From: Falciphora oryzae
Lineage: Eukaryota; Ascomycota; Sordariomycetes; Magnaporthales; Magnaporthaceae
NCBI GenBank assembly: GCA_000733355.1
Contig: JNVV01000003.1
Coordinates: forward strand, 997,654-1,061,653
Reading direction: 5' to 3'
Length of the DNA stretch: 64,000 bases
Shown here: positions 1 to 10,035 of the stretch, one piece after another
How positions within the stretch are numbered: the first letter of the stretch is position 1
Layout: every line of letters begins with the position of its first letter
The notes under the pieces: model-generated
Told to the model about the DNA's origin: nothing
What the model saw: the letters and a program-made list of their open reading frames with translations, nothing else
Databases searched by the model: none
Position numbers and translations under genes: made by a program

Positions 1-1300
1 GGCTGGAGAGGGGTTGGTGTTGAAGCGGCTTAGTCGTGATACACTGAAGGCGATATCCGGCCGGGCTGTGACTGCAGCATATAGGAGCGAGCCTATCTTG
101 CGCTGGTACCTCTTTATCTCGCTCGCCAATGCCCGCATCTCCGCTGGGATTAGCTCTACGGCCGTCATGGGAGTAGCCGGAGGCGGAAAAGGGGCCGCGG
201 AGTCGGCTAGCCTGGAGATCTTGTCGATATAGCCGGCTTGAGAGAGGTATATCCGCCTTTTCTGCCTTTCTCTTAGGACTTGCATCCCTAGGAACCATTG
301 CAATGGGTGGCCGCCAGTCATTTTGTACTTTTGCTTAAGACCCTGGACGGCCTGCATGGCGGATTCGCGCCAATTTTGGGGAAAAACAACCAGGAGATCG
401 TCCACGTAAACCAGGATCATCACCTGATCTTTGACGAAAACACACGGTTCGTTTTTTAAAGCCTGGAAGCCGAGTTCTTGCAACCTACCGCCTAGGTCTT
501 GTTGCCAAAGTAAAGGAAATTCGCGCAAGCCGTATAGTGCTTTCCTAAGGCGACAGACCTTGCCGTTCTCTCGGAATCCACTTGGCATCCTCATGTATAC
601 CGTCTTTTTAAAAGGTGCGTGGACGAAGGCGTTGGTAACATCGTATTAGAGGATCTCCCAATCGTACTTTGCTGCGAACGCCAGCATAATTCTGAAGGAA
701 CGCGCAGCCAGGGTAGACGCGTAAATTGTCTCTCCCGATGCGACTTGTTGCTGATCTCCCCGAACAACGAGGCGTGCCTTGCATTTTTGGAATCTCCCGT
801 GCTTATCGAACTTGTGCACAAATACCCACATGCAATCGAGCAGCTGTTGCCCATCTCTTTCCACCTTATCTACCACGTCCCACGAGCGCATCTCATAGTA
901 ACTCCTTATGTGGGCTCGCTATGCTTCTCGGTGAAGGCGTTCCAGTGGGTGATTGTCTAACTGCCACTAGTTCTTTAGCGGATTGGGGGCGTCGCGTCGG
1001 TGCAAACGGCCCCGCGATACCCGCTTGAGAATCTCCTCGTTCGATAATGTCTGTGGCAGCTGGTTTGGGTGCTGTAAACGCCCTGTCCGTGCTCTGCGCG
1101 CCATCGACGCTTTGGTTTCTAGACGCCCGTCCACTTTGCCCGCACCCCCTGAAACCCGGCCCGCCTCAAAGGCTGCCATCCACTCTTGGGGTGCCGCTTT
1201 GGCCAAGGTTTCCCGGGTCCCTAACACCCCCTCGGGCATAATTAGGGCGGCAAACGCGCTAGGAGACTGGACTGGAATATTATTGGGACTCGGATAGGCT
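1..1300 (-). pseudogene. copia reverse transcriptase region, cut by window edge
   Basis: The open piece at 646-891 reads as the start of RVT_2, with WVFVHKFDKHGRFQKCKARLV split over the conserved KARLVVRGDQQ block. Further left the same frame gives a CVFVKDQ block and the catalytic YVDDLL at about 395-410, so the active-site aspartates are preserved at codon level. Stops and missing pieces between the blocks show that it is decayed. The C-terminal RNase H lies beyond position 1. Confidence 0.8.
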
Positions 1301-1575
1301 TATTTGGCTTAACTGGCCAAAAGGTGATCAATCTCTAGCGCGTTGTCACAATCCCAACCCCCCTGGATATGCTCTACAGGGGCCCACATCTAGGTATCTC
1401 GCTTCAACCCTACTCCTAGTCCTAAATCTGCCCACCACATTCCGGTGGCGTTTAGCTCTATAAGCTGGTCTTCCGGCTCGGGGTCTAAACCTAGAACTAA
1501 GCTCATTCTTCCACTTGCATCCACAAATGTATTTTGAAAACGTGTAGCAATCTCTTCCGATGTTAGGGCAACTTC

Positions 1576-3087
1576 TTAGGACGTACCTTTGGCATAATCT
1601 TCGGGTTTTCCGGAATAGAAATTGGATTCGTCAAACAATACGTCTCTAACGCGTACAACCTTCCCTAACCCAGGCGCCCAGACCCTATAAATATTAACAG
1701 AATCGTATCCAACCAAAAAGCCGATCATCGCCTTCGAGTTGGTCTTATCTTCCACTTTCTTCATAAGCCTCCCCGCTACGGTTAGGACATAAACCTTACA
1801 ACCGTAAGCACGTAAATGCGTCTGGCGCAGCTATTTCGCGGCCGTTACGTGTCCATCACGGTTCGCCAGATAGCCCATGAAACGCTCGTATGGGGACTGC
1901 CAATTAAACCTCTATGCCGGCAGCCTGTTATACAGATATGTGGCTGCGGAAGCTGCCTCGGTCCAGAGGTCTCGGGGAAGGTTGGCGTGCAGTAGCATGG
2001 CGCGCGTCTTTTCGGCCAGCAAGCCTCCCATGCGCTCGGCGGCGCCGTTTTAAGCCTGGGTATACGGTGCGGAGGGCCTAAGCTTGATTCCGTCTTCTTT
2101 AAGGCCCTCCTCCCAAAATCTGGTGGTAAACTCGTTGTCGGAGCGGACTCGCTTGATCTTTATTCCATAAAAATTATACAACAAGGCCCTAAAGTCCCTG
2201 TAGCACCGCCAAAGCTCGCTTGTTAACTTTTCCACAAAAAAGTAGGTCCAAGCATACCCGCTCCAGTCGTCGTGGAAGTGTATCCAGTACTTGAGGCCCT
2301 GTAGATCTTCTCGAAAGTATCCATAGTCCACCGAAATAGAGTCTCCAGGCTCTGTCCAACTCTCTCCGGGCACTCGACTTATAACCTGCTTTATCTTGGC
2401 ACAGGCGCACGCCTCGCACTTGGCTGTTGGAGGACCTTTTAGCCTAAGTCCGGCTGTACCCTGGGTCGCCCTCGCAAGCACGTTAGGCCCCGGGTAGCCG
2501 AACCGGAGGTGCCAAAAAGTCCCGTCCCCTGGGGGACTTTAACGGTAATGCCGAGAGTTCCACTGTTTTGCCGGTGGATCGTTAGGTTATTTATCCGCTA
2601 CCAGGGCACCTTGATCCTCCCCCTGGCCTTTTGCAATGTAATTATACTCGATAACGAATTAATTGTGCTTGTTGGGAATAACAGCGAGGAGCTGATCGTC
2701 GCTATCTCTAAATGCAGGTAGGTTCCGCTTTATATCCCACCACCAGCCTCTCCGCATTAAACATACGAAAGAGACCACGTTGCAAACGAACCTCTCAATC
2801 AAAACCGCATTGCGTAGCCGGATCTAGCTCGATCCAAATCCCGTTAAAATCACCAAGGTCACTTCTCCGTAGCCAGTAACCTGGAGCTTCTCTAAGCCTG
2901 CTTGCACGTAATCTCCGGCCGTGGCGTACCGAAAATTCCGGAACCGGCTTAGGTCGTTGAAAATATGGATAGTGGCCCCGGAATCGAGGATCGTGGACCG
3001 GTGGAGTGGGTAGTCGCTCACGTTAAAAACAGCGCGGTAGGTTGCTTCGTTTATTGTAATCGTTAAAGCGTTCAAAACGACTCCCAC
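1576..3087 (-). pseudogene. copia protease and integrase region
   Basis: From right to left, the aspartic protease (TILDSGATIHIFND near 2960-2990) is followed by the GAG-pre-integrase/integrase block at 2050-2481, with CEACACAK-like cysteines, SVDYGYF and RSDNEF, and by a GYDSVNIYRVWAP integrase tail at 1576-1764. All are in the frame of gag and RT. Several stop codons separate the open pieces. Expected role in an intact element is polyprotein cleavage and cDNA integration. Confidence 0.8.
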
Positions 3088-3174
3088 TCGTCGGACTAAT
3101 CAATCCTCGGCTTCAACTTCCTCTATATGGTTCGCCCAAAGCACTGCCCGTTCGTCTTCTTCTTATTTTCCCTT

Positions 3175-4428
3175 TTAATATTCCCGGCGTATTTTCTTAA
3201 TAAAAGCATCTAACTCTCTATCCTCCTTGCGCTTATATTCGATAAGCTGTTGTATAGGCTTTAACGGTATCCACCAATCCGGCGCAAGCTCCTTCAAGAC
3301 ATAGAAGCACTTTTCCGCCTTATGCCTGTTTTGGCTACACACGCGGCAAACGGCTCTTGGGGGTGAATCGGATATTCCCCTTCGGTACACTTTTCGGGAG
3401 TTCGATTTGGCCCTGGGAGCTCGATCATCGGATCTGGACGCCGGTAAACTTCGCTTCCGCGGTAGGTTGCGGGTAACGGTCTCGGTATTATCGTCGGAAA
3501 GTAACTCGCTCCTCTTTTTAGCTTCTTTGGGCCCGGATCCCGTAGCGCCCCCTGAACCGGTTGCCACGAACCCTGCCCCCCTAACGCTTTTAGGCCTAAC
3601 GATGAGCATATCCTCCGTACCCATCTCGTACCGAATCTCTTTCGCAATATCTAAATGCCTCAGGAGCCCGCGTTTGATGCTATCTTAATGGTCTCTGCGT
3701 GCCTATAAAGCCCAAAACCTATAGTATCCGCCTACAGCTCCAATAACTGCAGGGAACCAAATTAAGGGCGTGGTGGCCTCTGCAATCTCGGCTTGGGTTC
3801 CGTCCTCCATAACTTGTTCGAACTTTTTAATCCATTTGACCATATCTTTAAAATTCCTCGGTCCTCGCATAACCTCTTTGTATGCGGCTCTCGCCGCTTC
3901 CTAATTCTCGAAAGAATAAAATTCCCCGTATTCTTGGAAATTGGCATAGCTCTTTTGGATAGCGACCCCTATATGCCCGTTCCCTAAAGCAAAATGCCTA
4001 TTCTTTAAGGTCTCGCAAACCGTCTGGTCCATCCACTTGTAAATGCTCTGTGCGTTCTTGTATCCCTCCTTGTATATGTGTAGGGCATGCTGATAGCCGG
4101 CCATTTTCTCTTGGAAAGGCACACCCAAAGAGTCGGATATGATCTCGGAGGCGTTCTCTTGGTTCGAGGGATCGGCCGGGACCTCCGTGGACGTCGAAAA
4201 AGTGGAGTTCGTATTTCTCAGCCGCGTGTTTCTCCTCGAAGGAGGACCTTAGGGGGCTTCTTGGCTTGTCTGCGAGATTCTCGGAGGCGAGGGGAGTCGA
4301 GGCCACTCTTCCTCGCCCAAAACGAAAGGCGTCAGGCTGAGGGAATCGACTTTCCGTAGGAAGGCCGTATTCCATCCCTTCCAACCGGTGTAGTCCTCGA
4401 GGGTTGGGCCGTACTCGGTGGTAGCCAT
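3175..4428 (-). pseudogene. copia gag region
   Basis: The frame opens with ATG at 4428 and a Trp-rich N-terminus (WKGW...) usual for fungal copia capsids. It is interrupted by TAA at 4249-4251 and TAG at 3901-3903, and by further stops before the segment ending at 3175. The last segment carries a zinc knuckle of the form CRVCSQNRHKAEKC. TAG at 3901 falls where Gln would fit, so CAG to TAG (a CpA to TpA change) is a likely origin. It would encode the nucleocapsid/capsid of the element and is not functional as it stands. Confidence 0.75.
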
Positions 4429-4494
4429 TGTTGGTGTCGTTGGACGCTGCTGATTTGCGCGGTAAACTGGACAACGCGAATGAAACTCTTAATC

Positions 4495-4666
4495 TGTTGC
4501 ACAGCGTAACGAGAATGAATTGATCTGATTGGATTGATTGATTGATCTGTCTGATTGATGATGCTCCATGCCCGCTGGGACAGATTCCCCGCAAATTTTG
4601 CCTGCAGCGCGTCCTGCCCAACACGTCCGTGCACTTGACTAATCAATTCCTGCACCGCATGCAACA
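4495..4666 (-). repeat. Candidate 5' LTR of the copia element
   Basis: The 172-bp interval begins TGTTGCA and ends TGCAACA, a perfect 7-bp terminal inversion with TG...CA ends, and it sits 66 bp upstream of the gag ATG (4428, minus strand). It contains a GATT/GATTGATT-type short tandem run at about 4525-4562. The partner LTR and left target duplication lie outside the window, so the assignment rests on the termini and position only. The right flank would be ACCGA. Confidence 0.55.
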
Positions 4667-5120
4667 ACCGAGCTACGTGGTAGTCGAGACATCAGGACGG
4701 TGTTGGTCGGGGTTCGGAAATTCTGATGGCGAGATTGCAGGTGGTGGTGGCTGAAACAAGATTTCAGCTTGGCTGGCTGCACAATTTGTGGCTACACCCA
4801 CCACGACCGTTTCCGGTTTTTGCTTGTTCCAGCTGATGCCATGATTTTAGCCGGAACACGTTATGGGCAGATGGCACTAACCGATCCATTTTATAGATTG
4901 ATGTCTCCTACATCTTGACCATGGCATCCGTAATTGCGTGCAACCCTATGTGGCCTGCCGTTCCCAGGCGAGGAAGACATCCGCCACACACAATGTTGGC
5001 ATTTTATCCTCGATCTCGCTTAGCCACGGCTGTTCAGCATCTGGGAGTTTTCTTGAAGAGGGCGGCAGGGAAGCCAAATGGAGACATGACCTAAAAATAA
5101 AACAAAGACAGCGAGTCCCC
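4667..5120. other. Intergenic, between copia element and expansin
   Basis: No credible gene is seen. The short open frames here lack homology signatures. The sequence probably includes the expansin promoter. Confidence 0.6.
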
Positions 5121-5123
5121 GGA

Positions 5124-5130
5124 TATAAAT
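5124..5130 (+). promoter_or_regulatory. TATA-like element of the expansin gene
   Basis: TATAAAT lies about 100 bp upstream of the ATG chosen for the expansin gene (5225). It is a likely core promoter by position and sequence only. Confidence 0.4.
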
Positions 5131-5224
5131 ATGCTTTGGAGTCACTGTGAGGGTTGTCTCGCTTCTTTGTCTTCAACCTAGCTTCAACACACACGGCGCG
5201 TGTGCTCTTCGTTTCTTACAAACG

Positions 5225-6002
5225 ATGCGTGTCTCCTCACCGACAGCCAGTCTGGTGGCTGCCTTGTCTGCCTTGCTTCCGACACGGGTCTTCGCGATTC
5301 CCGGGGATGCCACGTTCACCGACGGCAAGCTGGCCAGCGGCACATGCTCTTTCTCCAATTATAGCTTTCCGCCCGGCATCTACGGCTCGGGACTCGGCCC
5401 TGCGAACTGGGCTGGAGGCGGCAAGTGTGGCGCATGCCTGATGGTCACGGGCCCCAGGGGCAGCACCAAGGTCATGATTGTGGACAGCTGTCCGTCGTGC
5501 AGCGGCAGCCGTCTCAACCTCTTTTCAGATGCCTTCAAGCAGATTGGTGATCCCAATGATGGTGTCATCCCCATCAACTACGAACCCGTTTCGTGCGGGA
5601 TAGGAAAGCCCCTGAGGGTGCGGAACAAGTCCGGAACATCAAAGTGGTAGTAAGTGGGCTTCCTTGTTATCTTATAGCCATTATCTTGGCATTTATGTCT
5701 CTTGATGGTTTACGGATGAGTCTTCTTTAACACGGCGTTTCTTCTCATATGTACCTAGCTTTTCTCTCCAAGTCCTTGACGCCAACTACCCGATCACGGC
5801 TCTTGACGTCAGCACGGATAACGGACAATCGTGGCATCCGACAATACGCAAGGAGTACAACTACTTCGAGCGAGAAAGATCGGCTGGATTCGAGAAAGAT
5901 TTTGTCCATGTCCGCATCAGCTGCTCCAACGCCCGTCAAATCATCATCCCCAACGTCAGCGCCGCCAACGAAGCCAAAACCGAAGCGCCTGTAAACTGCT
6001 AA
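5225..6002 (+). CDS. Secreted expansin-like protein (double-psi beta-barrel plus C-terminal domain)
   Basis: Two exons, 5225-5649 and 5759-6002, give 222 residues. The donor GTAAGT at 5650 and acceptor CCTAG at 5758 restore a Tyr codon and give the join WYFSLQVLDANYP, which fits the expansin C-terminal domain. The N-terminus is a hydrophobic signal peptide (MRVSSPTASLVAALSALL...). Next comes a double-psi beta-barrel with CSFSNY, GGGKCGACLMV, VDSCPSC and NYEPVSC, where cysteines and the Asp of VDSC match the expansin/RlpA fold. Expansin-like proteins loosen cell-wall polysaccharide without hydrolysis, probably outside the cell. An upstream in-frame ATG at 5147 exists, but 5225 gives the clean signal peptide. 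Family is clear; substrate is not. Confidence 0.88.
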
Positions 6003-6143
6003 ATGGGACAGAGAGAAATGGGGGCAAGGAATTCTCTTCATAGTTACGGTCACCCAATCAACGCCTTTTTGCGACAAGCGAAGACAACTAAAAGATGTAT
6101 CTTGACAACCAGTGAAGCTTTTATAGCGCAGCCATGATGCTTC

Positions 6144-6763
6144 CTATGAACAGCAATAGGTTGTCGGCGTTTGACGCTCTGGCATCTTCTGCTTCCCCTT
6201 CATCTGGCCCAATTCACCGGGCCGGTCCTCCACCCTTACCACGAGCCAGTCGCAGAGGAATTTACCAATGCCACCGCCGATAAAGAGGCAGAGGATGATG
6301 TACCCGTTGAAGTATATGGCAATAAGCATTGTGATGTATGCAACCCCAAACGTGACAGCATGTATGAAAGCCCTCGCTAACTGCTGGAACGGACTCGCCC
6401 GCATGGTGACAGCCTTGCTCGAACTTGCGGCCATGGACCCGACTTCGACCGAGAGGGGTGACGACGGGGTAGAGGATGGCGGTGCTAATCTTGGTTCCCT
6501 CGCTGCGATGCTCCGTTCCATCTGGCTCGCAATAAGGTCGTCGTACTCCCTGCCTGCTCGTCGGCAACACTCGAGCAGCACAGTAAGCAGCGTGGCGCCG
6601 ATGCAGGAGACGGCCATCATGCCTTCGTTGCGGATGTACCATTTTGGCGTGAGGAAGCCTAACAGCAACGAAAGCAACAATGAGTCAGCTTTGAAGTGGT
6701 CTTAAACAGAATAAAATCTACGGGAGGCCGACATGACCCAACCGTGTTCCAGTTCCACATCAT
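6144..6763 (-). CDS. Ctr-family copper transporter
   Basis: Two exons on the minus strand, 6763-6733 and 6658-6144, give 181 residues. The 74-nt intron uses donor GTCGGC and acceptor TTAG, and the join gives MMWNWNTVGSCFLTPKWYIR, which matches the usual Ctr start (LWNWNT...C...W). The protein has three hydrophobic segments: TM1 around GMMAVSCIGATLL, TM2 around VTFGVAYITMLIAIYF, and TM3 with the GxxxG-type helix ILCLFIGGGIGKFLC. Ctr proteins form trimers that move Cu(I) across the plasma or vacuolar membrane. A Met-rich N-terminus, common in high-affinity members, is not seen. An in-frame stop lies just upstream of the chosen ATG, so a further 5' exon is possible. The donor is non-consensus apart from GT. 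Confidence 0.85.
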
Positions 6764-7396
6764 CTGCAGGCCCAGGAGGTCAGCGCGAGGCTAAAATTGG
6801 AGATAAAAGGAGAGGGGGCTAGCCCAGTGCTCACAGATGTGACACAGTCCTCGGCCATTGGACCAGGGGCTTGGTTATGGCTCATGTTGCCGATTCTTGG
6901 TATTAACGTGACGAAGCTTGCTGTTGAGTATTCTCGTAGCAGCCTTCCGGGAATACGACAAGAGTAAAACTATTTTGAAAAGCACAGAATGTGATAGCAA
7001 GATATTGGAGTCATGAAACGGACGGCGGCGAAATCGGTTCTTAATATCGACGATCCCCATTCATGGCAGCGGCCAGGTACTTTGGGTCTCCATGGCTTCC
7101 AGCCTGCCTAGCAGCCCAATACATGCATTTGCGGCTTTTCCGCGGGCCAGAAACCCTAGCAGTTCCCCCCTTTGTGGAAAACCACGACGAATTAGGAAAT
7201 TCCTCGGATGCCGACAGGGCCTTGGGGTCTGGGCGGATAAGTCCGCTGTCTTGGCCGCCTTGTTCCGGGAAAGCAACGGGACTGGCTGCCCCGAGAAATC
7301 GGCTTGGCGACGCCGGTAATAGCACGTAATTACTGGTCGCGCGCAGCGCAGAGGTTAGCATGGCCGGGCCGCCCACGACAGCTAATGTTTTTTGAG
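6764..7396. other. Intergenic upstream of the copper transporter
   Basis: Small open frames on both strands between 7041 and 7390 overlap one another and show no domain. I do not support a gene here. Confidence 0.5.
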
Positions 7397-7628
7397 TGTT
7401 GGTAGGAGTGTTACTCTTGTAGGGCACGGAGATCTCCAAAGGTGACGCACACTGATCAGTGATCAAAGTCTTGTTTGCATGCGTGTCGAGTAGGTAGGAT
7501 CTATCTGTACTGGAGGGGCCAGAGGCCCCCTTTTATAGGGAGGCTTGTGGGGGCCCCACAGCCCTTGAAAGGGGCTGTGGCACGTCCTTTGCCGAGGTCC
7601 AAGTGCGTGCGCTGCCATTGATCCAACA
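7397..7628. mobile_element. Solo LTR, 232 bp, with 5-bp target duplication
   Basis: The block starts TGTTGG and ends CCAACA, a 6-bp perfect inversion with canonical TG...CA ends. It is flanked on both sides by TTGAG (7392-7396 and 7629-7633). Inside are a TATA-like TTTTATAGGG (about 7531), a 12-bp palindrome CACTGATCAGTG (7450-7461) and a hairpin with stems CCACAGCCC/GGGCTGTGG (7556-7580). No gag or pol sequence lies beside it, so it is best read as the recombination remnant of an LTR retrotransposon, type unknown. Confidence 0.8.
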
Positions 7629-7633
7629 TTGAG

Positions 7634-8335
7634 GGCCACATGTCAGTTCCTTGAGAGTATCTTTGTATATAGTATCCCTTCTGCTTCTACCCACTGAGAT
7701 ATTATCATGTTGCTACCTAGTCCAGTCTTATAGAATGGCTCCAGTTCCATCCAGGTGATAGCACTAACGTTTCTTTTTACTTCGGGTTTAGGGGGCGCGG
7801 CGCCTTGCAATTCCATGTCTTTCGGACCGCATATTATACTGTCTCACACATAGAAAGCGGGGGGTTTACCTTGGCACAGGCCCAGATGCCATGTTTAGAC
7901 ATATTTTGCGTCAGGGAGCACTTTCCGGAAGATTCATACTTTCCGAATTTCAGGTTAGCCACACAGCTGTTCCTAAATTGAATCCCTAGTAGCTTTTCAA
8001 GGGTAACCTCAAGACGAAGAGCGCTAGAACTAACTTTCTAACTGACTTTCCTAGAAATGCCGTACCTCACTTAGAGCAACCCAGTTTCTATCTCCGTTTA
8101 CTCACAAGCCTTAAGCAACCTTAAAATATTCGCAAAGACACGCTACCCACCGGAGATTGGACGCGGCTTCGTGCACTTAGCGCGGGCATCGCCCTGGCTT
8201 TCATAGACAGTCGAATATCCATCATTCACCTTTTTGATTGTCATTTGCGTTTATAACATTGCTGATACAGTTTCCATCATCTCTGCTGTTGACAAAACAT
8301 ACACGCACAGCGCCAGCACGCGCCCCAGCAGCATC
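7634..8335. other. Intergenic, promoter side of the 8336 gene
   Basis: No convincing frame or repeat is visible. The segment presumably holds the 5' leader and promoter of the following gene. Confidence 0.5.
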
Positions 8336-9394
8336 ATGACTTCCTCCCTCGGCCGCGCGCTTGAGGCCACCATGGCTGCCATTGAAAGGAGGAACAAAGA
8401 GGCCCAGGAGCAGTACGAAGCAGTGTTTTGGAGCCAAGATATTTCGGCCGTCAAAACACTCCAGGACTGGATCGAGAAACTCGAGGTCCTGAAATCCTTG
8501 TACAAGAAGAGCGCTTGGCGAAGCGGCCGTGAGCGTGCCGACGCCAAGCACTTTTTCATGCTCATCGACCTGCTGCAGACCGCCTTGTTCTACCTCTTCC
8601 CCATGATCATCAACGTTCGGAACGAGACGCTCAAGGCCGTGGACAGGTGCATCAGCATCAGCTCCTGTGAGCGCAACCAGCGCTATCTCGACGTCCGCCT
8701 GCTCAACGCCCGCTCCCAGGCATATGAGGTCGTCCGGGAGCTCAAGGACGACACGCACTTCTGCAAGGATCTCGAGACGGCCGTCAGGACCACCCGGGTG
8801 GCTGATAGCCACTTGTTCGGCGCGGACCTCCTGAGGATCATTCCATACTACGGCTACGACGAGCTCTCGAGAAGCTATTACTACTCGCCTGTCGTTAGCA
8901 GGTCCCGCTTCCCGCCGGCCAGCAAGGCCGGCCGGCACCTCTTTACGGTTGTTCCGGACCTCATCGACCACATCATCTTCTTTCGGCTCGAACGTCTGCC
9001 CCAGGAGTCGCTGGCCAAGCTCCTGCGGAGCATACTCTTTGTGCCGAACTCACAGCCACGCTCAGCCGGCCTGGACGCCTTGGAGAAGAGCAAGACATGG
9101 CGCCATCAAAGGCTGATCAAGTACTACGAAGAGCAGCTCAACTACCCACTGGCCCACCGCGACGTGCCGTTCCCCAACCCACCGCAGCTGAAAGATATAT
9201 CTCCGGAATGCACCAACCTCACTCAATCCGGCGATCGTTTCTCCAGCTTTCGCGAGTATGCTCGCATGAGGCTGAGTCCTGCGAATGCATCCACCGAGGG
9301 GGAAATCCAAAAAAGGGATCTCCTCCTGAGTGCTCTGCGTATAATGGTGGCGGATGAGACAAAGCGAGCAAGGCTACAAAATCAACTGGGCTGA
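8336..9394 (+). CDS. Hypothetical protein, 352 residues
   Basis: One exon with ATG at 8336. The frame extends upstream to 8234 without another ATG. The product is rich in charged and helical sequence (QEQYEAVFWSQD, LQDWIEKLEVLKSLYKK) and has one moderately hydrophobic stretch, LLQTALFYLFPMIINV, at about residues 80-96. It has no signal peptide and no catalytic motif I recognise. Codon use is GC-rich like the neighbouring host genes, which argues for a real gene. The stop lies about 210 bp before the nested transposon block, so the insertion did not break it. Function unknown. Confidence 0.65.
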   Translation: MTSSLGRALEATMAAIERRNKEAQEQYEAVFWSQDISAVKTLQDWIEKLEVLKSLYKKSAWRSGRERADAKHFFMLIDLLQTALFYLFPMIINVRNETLKAVDRCISISSCERNQRYLDVRLLNARSQAYEVVRELKDDTHFCKDLETAVRTTRVADSHLFGADLLRIIPYYGYDELSRSYYYSPVVSRSRFPPASKAGRHLFTVVPDLIDHIIFFRLERLPQESLAKLLRSILFVPNSQPRSAGLDALEKSKTWRHQRLIKYYEEQLNYPLAHRDVPFPNPPQLKDISPECTNLTQSGDRFSSFREYARMRLSPANASTEGEIQKRDLLLSALRIMVADETKRARLQNQLG

Positions 9395-9609
9395 GTTGCC
9401 ACTATTAACGAGCAAACAACACCAAAAGGGGGCATCGGGAAGCTGCAAATCTCACATCGCTGAAGCAATCCGGAGCTTAGCGAAAACCAATCAATCAAGG
9501 AAGTCACCCACTTTCTGGCCTTTTTTTTCGAGAAAACTGCTCTTAGGATAAGATGTTGTCATGTTGTTGATTTCATTACTAGTGTCGAATTTCTTTTTCT
9601 TGTCTCCTA

Positions 9610-9760
9610 AGTCAAGACCCCTACTTTGCGCCACCCCCACTTCCGGCCACCCCGATTCCCATACTAAATCGCCAAAACGCACCGTTTTCAATCCGCAATA
9701 GCAAATCCAAATAAAATCGCACAAATGCAATCCCAAAACCAATCGAAAGCCGTTTTTTAA
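9610..9760 (+). repeat. Left terminal inverted repeat, conserved part
   Basis: This 151-bp arm begins AGTCAAGACCCCTACTTTGC and is nearly identical to the reverse complement of 18227-18377. Similarity weakens from 9761 to 9830 and resumes at 9831-9890. Confidence 0.85.
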
Positions 9761-9912
9761 CGCTTTTCAAAAATATTAATTTTGGATTTCTTAGGTACTA
9801 ATGAATCCGGAAATTTAAATTTGAAAACAAAGGTCCAAAATACATACTAATTTTACGACATTACACAGTTAAATAAATCTTTAAATTTATATCCGATTAG
9901 GCTTTGGTATTT

Positions 9913-9928
9913 TATATAATATGGAGTT
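9913..9928 (+). repeat. 16-bp direct repeat, left copy (putative LINE target duplication)
   Basis: TATATAATATGGAGTT occurs exactly here and again at 17649-17664, both on the plus strand. The LINE ORFs and everything unusual in the block lie between the copies. A 16-bp duplication is within the normal range for LINE insertion. Confidence 0.55.
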
Positions 9929-10035
9929 AAGAAAAAAAGTCGCGAGCTTGAAATCGCGCAGCCGGACAGCCCTTCGAGATAATTCAATTTTGACACCGGA
10001 ATCGAACTCCTCGCACCCGACTTGACCCAGGATCG

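Larger units (their letters stand above)
1..4666 (-). mobile_element. Ty1/copia LTR retrotransposon, decayed, 3' part outside window
   Basis: Translated on the minus strand, one reading frame runs from 4428 to the window edge with the order gag, zinc knuckle, DSGAT protease, integrase and reverse transcriptase. Protease before integrase before RT is the copia order. All recognisable pieces lie in the same frame, so decay is by nonsense substitutions (for example TAA at 4249-4251 and TAG at 3901-3903) and not by indels. Visible landmarks are a CxxC...HxxxxC knuckle near 3310-3360, DSGAT near 2970-2985, integrase HHCC/DDE-type sequence at 2050-2481, a GYDS...YRVW block at 1576-1764, KARLVVRGDQQ at about 770, and YVDDLL at about 395-410. 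The RNase H part and the 3' LTR lie outside the window. The element ends about 560 bp upstream of the expansin start. Confidence 0.9.

Noticed and set aside
9985..10030. tRNA-like GGAGTTCGATTCCGG on the minus strand
   Set aside because: It resembles a T-arm, but no cloverleaf can be built around it; it belongs to the LINE 5' region.
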